64,000 bases of DNA, from positions 97,117,971 through 97,181,970 of the forward strand of contig NC_084761.1 of NCBI RefSeq assembly GCF_028858725.1. Reading direction: 5' to 3'. Position numbers and translations under genes: made by a program. The notes beneath the pieces are model-generated. The model did not search any database. It saw nothing but the letters and a program-made list of their open reading frames with translations, and was not told the DNA's origin. Positions 60,406 through 64,000 of the stretch are shown in pieces. The DNA comes from Colius striatus (taxonomy: Eukaryota > Chordata > Aves > Coliiformes > Coliidae). Numbering within the stretch: the first letter of the stretch is position 1; the number at the start of each line of letters is the position of its first letter.

Positions 60406-60639
60406 ACAGTGGCTCTGTTTTTTTGCAGGGACAACTTGTTTCTTCACATTAGGTTTGATAACAAAAGGTGCAGCAGATCTGAGTCACCTGCTTTTTATTT
60501 GTCTTACATACATCTGGGTGTTTGCACTGGAGTGGTTTATTTTTCAAGCAGCCCCTCTCTGCTCCCATCTATAAATCATACATCATGGTGGAGGTTAGGA
60601 TGCAGTGTTTAGGAAGGAGCATTATTTAGCTTGGTATAG

Positions 60640-60978
60640 AGGAAGCTGAGAGGAAACGTGATCCCTCTCTACAACTACCTGACAGATTCTAGTGAGGTGG
60701 GGATTGGTCTCCTCTCCCCACTTAGGACAAGAGGAAATGGACTCAAGTTGCACCGGGAGGAGGAACTGAGGCAGAACTTTTTCCCTGAGAGGGGTGTCAG
60801 CCCCTGTGCCAGGCTGCCCAGGGAGGTGAGGGAGTCCCCATCCCTGGAGGGATCCCAAAGCCATGGAGCTGAGGTGCTGAGGGCCATGGGGTAGTGCTGG
60901 GCTGGGCAGGGTGAGGGAAGAACTGGGACTCCAGGAGCTTAAAGACCTTTCTTAACTAAAATGATTCTGTGACTGTAT
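60640..60978 (+). mobile_element. CR1 3'-end fragment
   Basis: It begins GAGGAAGCTGAGAGGAAACG and continues through GAGAGGGGTGTCAGCCCCTG. It ends in AAAATGATTCTGTGACTG. Confidence 0.92.
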
Positions 60979-61802
60979 GGTTTTTTGGGAGTGGGATTAT
61001 AGCTTAGAAAAGGGACCATCATTTCCCAGCAGGTCTCCTCACCCCTTCTCCTCCATTATTTAGGCTTGTTTTGGGGTGGTGGGTGGCCATTCCTGCCACA
61101 GTGCAATGCTGCCACGGCACCGGCCTCCTCAGCTGCAGCAACTCACTCCCAGTGCTGTCCCAGAGGATTGTGGCAGATTGCAAACACACTCAGCACAATC
61201 ATACCATCCCAATTAGCATAATGATGCTGCCTAATTTATGTGCAAATTGCCCTCATTTCTGTGTGTTGATACATATGATTACATCAAGCACAGGTAGAAC
61301 GGGGTTTGGTCTCAACCTGAAACCACAGAGCTGCGTCCCCCCCAAATCGTGTGAAAGGTCCACTATTTGTTCTCTGGGTCATTAAAAAACAGAGCTCTAT
61401 GACTTCAATAAGGAGCATTGTGTAGTTTTGCCCCCACAGCTCTGGCAACATGAAGGGGTGAGGGGCAGGAACAATCTCACAGCAGGAGGCAAGGGAATAA
61501 AAGATTCCTTTACTGAGATTTGCATGGATTAAAGGCAGCTTTAATTTGCCTTGATAGTCTTGGCTTTCAGGTGGATTACATGGGTGGCAGGATTTGGGGC
61601 TGTCTAGCCAGCTAATACCTGCCTTACTCTTAATTATTTGCATGTGAGACGGATGGAGAGCCATCATCTATAAGAGATGGATATGTCTTACAGGGCATAT
61701 AAGTGATGTAACTACAGGCCACCTTCACCAACCCCACATCTTGACCATTTCTATGTGTGGCATTCCAATTCTACACCATTAACATTCTCAATTGACAACT
61801 TT

Positions 61803-62085
61803 TCTCAGTGATGGCCAATGATAGGACAAGGGGCAACGAGGACAAGCTGGAACACAAGAGGTTCCAAAGAAACACAAGGCCAAACTTGTTCCCTGTAGAG
61901 GTGAGGGAGCACTGGCAGGGGCTGCCCAGATGGGCTGTGGAGGCTCCTTCCCTGGAGACATTCCAACCCAGCTGGATGAGTCCCTGTGTGCCCTGCTCTA
62001 GGTGGTGCTGCTCTGGCAGGGGGGTTGCACTGGATGAGCTTTCCAGGTCCCTTCCAGCCCCTGAGCTTCTGTGATGCTGTGACAA
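61803..62085 (+). mobile_element. CR1 3'-end fragment
   Basis: AATGATAGGACAAGGGGCAAC, GGGCTGCCCAGATGGGCTG and GCTTCTGTGATGCTGTGAC define it. Confidence 0.92.
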
Positions 62086-64000
62086 ACCCACTGATGATGT
62101 CTGAAGTCCCACCTAGTGCAGCCTTTCCCAAAGCACTCTCAGCAGGGTTCTTCCCAAACAGACATCTTAGCTTGTGAGCTTGTATTCCTTGGCTTTATAA
62201 AAGATAATGGTGTTGGGCCATAAAATTGGTCCATAGAGAGCAGGATGATCCAGCACAGAAATGTGCAGCTTGAGGGACGTTTTGGATATCACTTTGCCCA
62301 CCAAAATACTGATTCCCATGACTTTGGTTTGCCCATTTGCTGCAGACAGTGGCACAACTTCTCTGTAGAGGTTTAGCAGCTTAATGCAATGGGTTTTAAT
62401 GCAAGGCACCAGGCTGCAAATTGGGTTTGGGCTCTCCTGCCAGCATGGTCACTGAACTTCTGCTTGAGATTTTCTGGGAGAGGAGAAACACCAAGAAATT
62501 GCACCTTTCTTATGGTCCCCTCCAGCTTTTTGCAAGTGCTGTTTGCAGATGTAATTGCATTTTCAAGGAGGGAACATCCTCAGGCCTGTATAACTCGTGA
62601 TAGGGCTCTGACCACAGTGGAGGTGTCAGGACACTGCTAAAGTAGTAGAAGCTATTCACTCCCAAGCATGTAACTCACTATTTTCCTGTCAGTTGGTGGG
62701 AAGCCAGCAGGAGAGCTGTGGTTTTGAGGTTCCTAAGCTCTGTGAGATAAGGTGCCTCTGTTATTTGCTGAGCATGGTTGAACTCTCTGCTGCCATTAAC
62801 TTGTGCTCTGCCATCCCTTGGACCTGTCCATCTCCTGGGGATGAAGCCTGTGGGTGAGCTTGCAAGGACACAGCTCTTAATCTTCCACTTGTTGCTTTGA
62901 AAGCCAGACAAACACAACCCATTCACTTGACATCTTACCAATAAGCACAAGACAGACCTCCTTCTGCAACTTGCCTGCAAGGTTTGCCAAGGAGTCTTTC
63001 AGCACAGCTCCATAAGACACCTGGCTGCTGAGTCCAAGGATCTCTTTTATAACTAAAGCTCTTTTTAAATCATCTTTATGTGACAGCATTAGAAACACCT
63101 AAATCGTGTCACTGTTGGCCTGGACACCTTCCTATGTGTCCTGCTCTAGGTGACCCTGCTTCTGCAGAGGGGTTGGACTAGATGATCTCTAAAGGTCCCT
63201 TCCAACCCCTACCATTCTGTGATTCCCAAAGCTGCTGGACTTGGAAAACTGTTTTGGCTGTGTAGAACAGAAGCTCCTTCCTAGAGGCAGCACATCTTTC
63301 CTTACTGTTGGTTTCATCCAAACATCTCAACTAAGACATACAAATAAAGATTACAGGTCGCAATCCTGCTGTTCCTGAGGCCAATTGGTTGCAGCCACAG
63401 CTTTCTGCAGTCACCTGGCTGCACTGCATCCTCAGGACACCACATTTTTGGAGGGTTACCTGGCAAGGGGATGATATTGCTGACATTGAGTCACAGTGGG
63501 ATCAGGGCACAGTAGATGGGTAGAAAGGTTTGTGTGTAGTCAGGGCTGAATAAGCCAAATGTGGGACATGCCACCTCCTTCCAGTTCTGCCGTACGTTTC
63601 CTCTTTGGCAATCATGTTTCCTCTACTCCCAGGCCGTGTGGCTGGTTTCTAAGAACAGATGTGGATGTAAGATATTCTCATCAGTATGTGTAACATGTTT
63701 CTACTCTTACATACTCGAGCGACTCCAGTACATGTCTGCACCACACTCCTTGCCTGTCAAACGAACGAGCCTTGTGAGTCACTGCAAGTCATGCATCAAG
63801 AATTACTCTTCTTCTGTTACTGATCTGTTTTTACAGCCACCTGAAGACACAGCCTGCTCGAAAACCCATTCAAACATGTTGCATTGCCTTTATAAGCTCC
63901 TTTGTTTTCATTCTGCCTTCGTATTACCTTGTTTTCATTACCTCCCAGTGCATGCTCTTCCTTCAGCAAGATGTTGTCCTTGTCTTGCAAGGAGCCGTGA
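62086..64000. other. No gene recognised; one CR1 tail
   Basis: Two minus-strand frames (62167-62409 and 62877-63098) read like globular protein by eye but match nothing I know. From 63227 to the end I see nothing. Confidence 0.5.
63112..63226 (+). mobile_element. Short CR1 tail
   Basis: It runs from TTGGCCTGGACACCTTCC to CTACCATTCTGTGATTCC. It is nearly the same subfamily as the fragment nested at 2108. Confidence 0.92.

Noticed and set aside
1..64000. tRNA, rRNA, CRISPR, operon or prokaryotic mobile features
   Set aside because: No cloverleaf with A/B boxes, no rRNA core sequence and no regularly spaced repeats with unique spacers were seen. Gene structure is spliced and repeats are avian.

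Overview
The window is vertebrate nuclear DNA, almost certainly from a bird. About two dozen 3'-end fragments of CR1, the dominant LINE family of birds, lie on both strands. There is also an inverted solo LTR that resembles a repeat family I know from bird genomes, and a multi-exon gene at the left edge reads as avian MAVS. I see no bacterial, plasmid or phage features, CRISPR arrays, tRNAs or rRNAs. Most long open frames are shadows of the GC-rich island or chance frames in repeats.

Left edge to about 3.6 kb: MAVS (mitochondrial antiviral signalling adaptor) on the minus strand. Five coding exons and a non-coding first exon can be placed with consensus splice sites and consistent phase, giving 393 residues. 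They cover the N-terminal CARD, encoded by two exons, and a proline-rich linker with TRAF-binding motifs. The last exon, with the membrane anchor, lies beyond position 1. Intron 3 of the gene carries a nested pair of CR1 fragments and a striking near-perfect inverted repeat (35-bp arms, 9-nt loop).

About 3.3 to 4.9 kb: a CpG island that looks like a bidirectional promoter. It drives MAVS leftwards and probably an unidentified gene rightwards. The MAVS side has a 63-bp tandem duplication, each copy with an inverted CCAAT box. The rightward side has short upstream ORFs, a candidate first exon ending at a consensus donor (4333), and two CACGTG E-boxes beyond it.

About 4.9 to 64 kb: no exon could be recognised on either strand. 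The stretch is best read as a very long first intron of the rightward gene or as intergenic DNA. It holds CR1 copies (one, 26490-27502, long enough to keep decayed reverse-transcriptase sequence), a 1068-bp solo LTR with a 5-bp target-site duplication (14972-16039), several short tandem repeats and a TG microsatellite. CR1 ends were set by eye and are good to roughly 10-30 bases.
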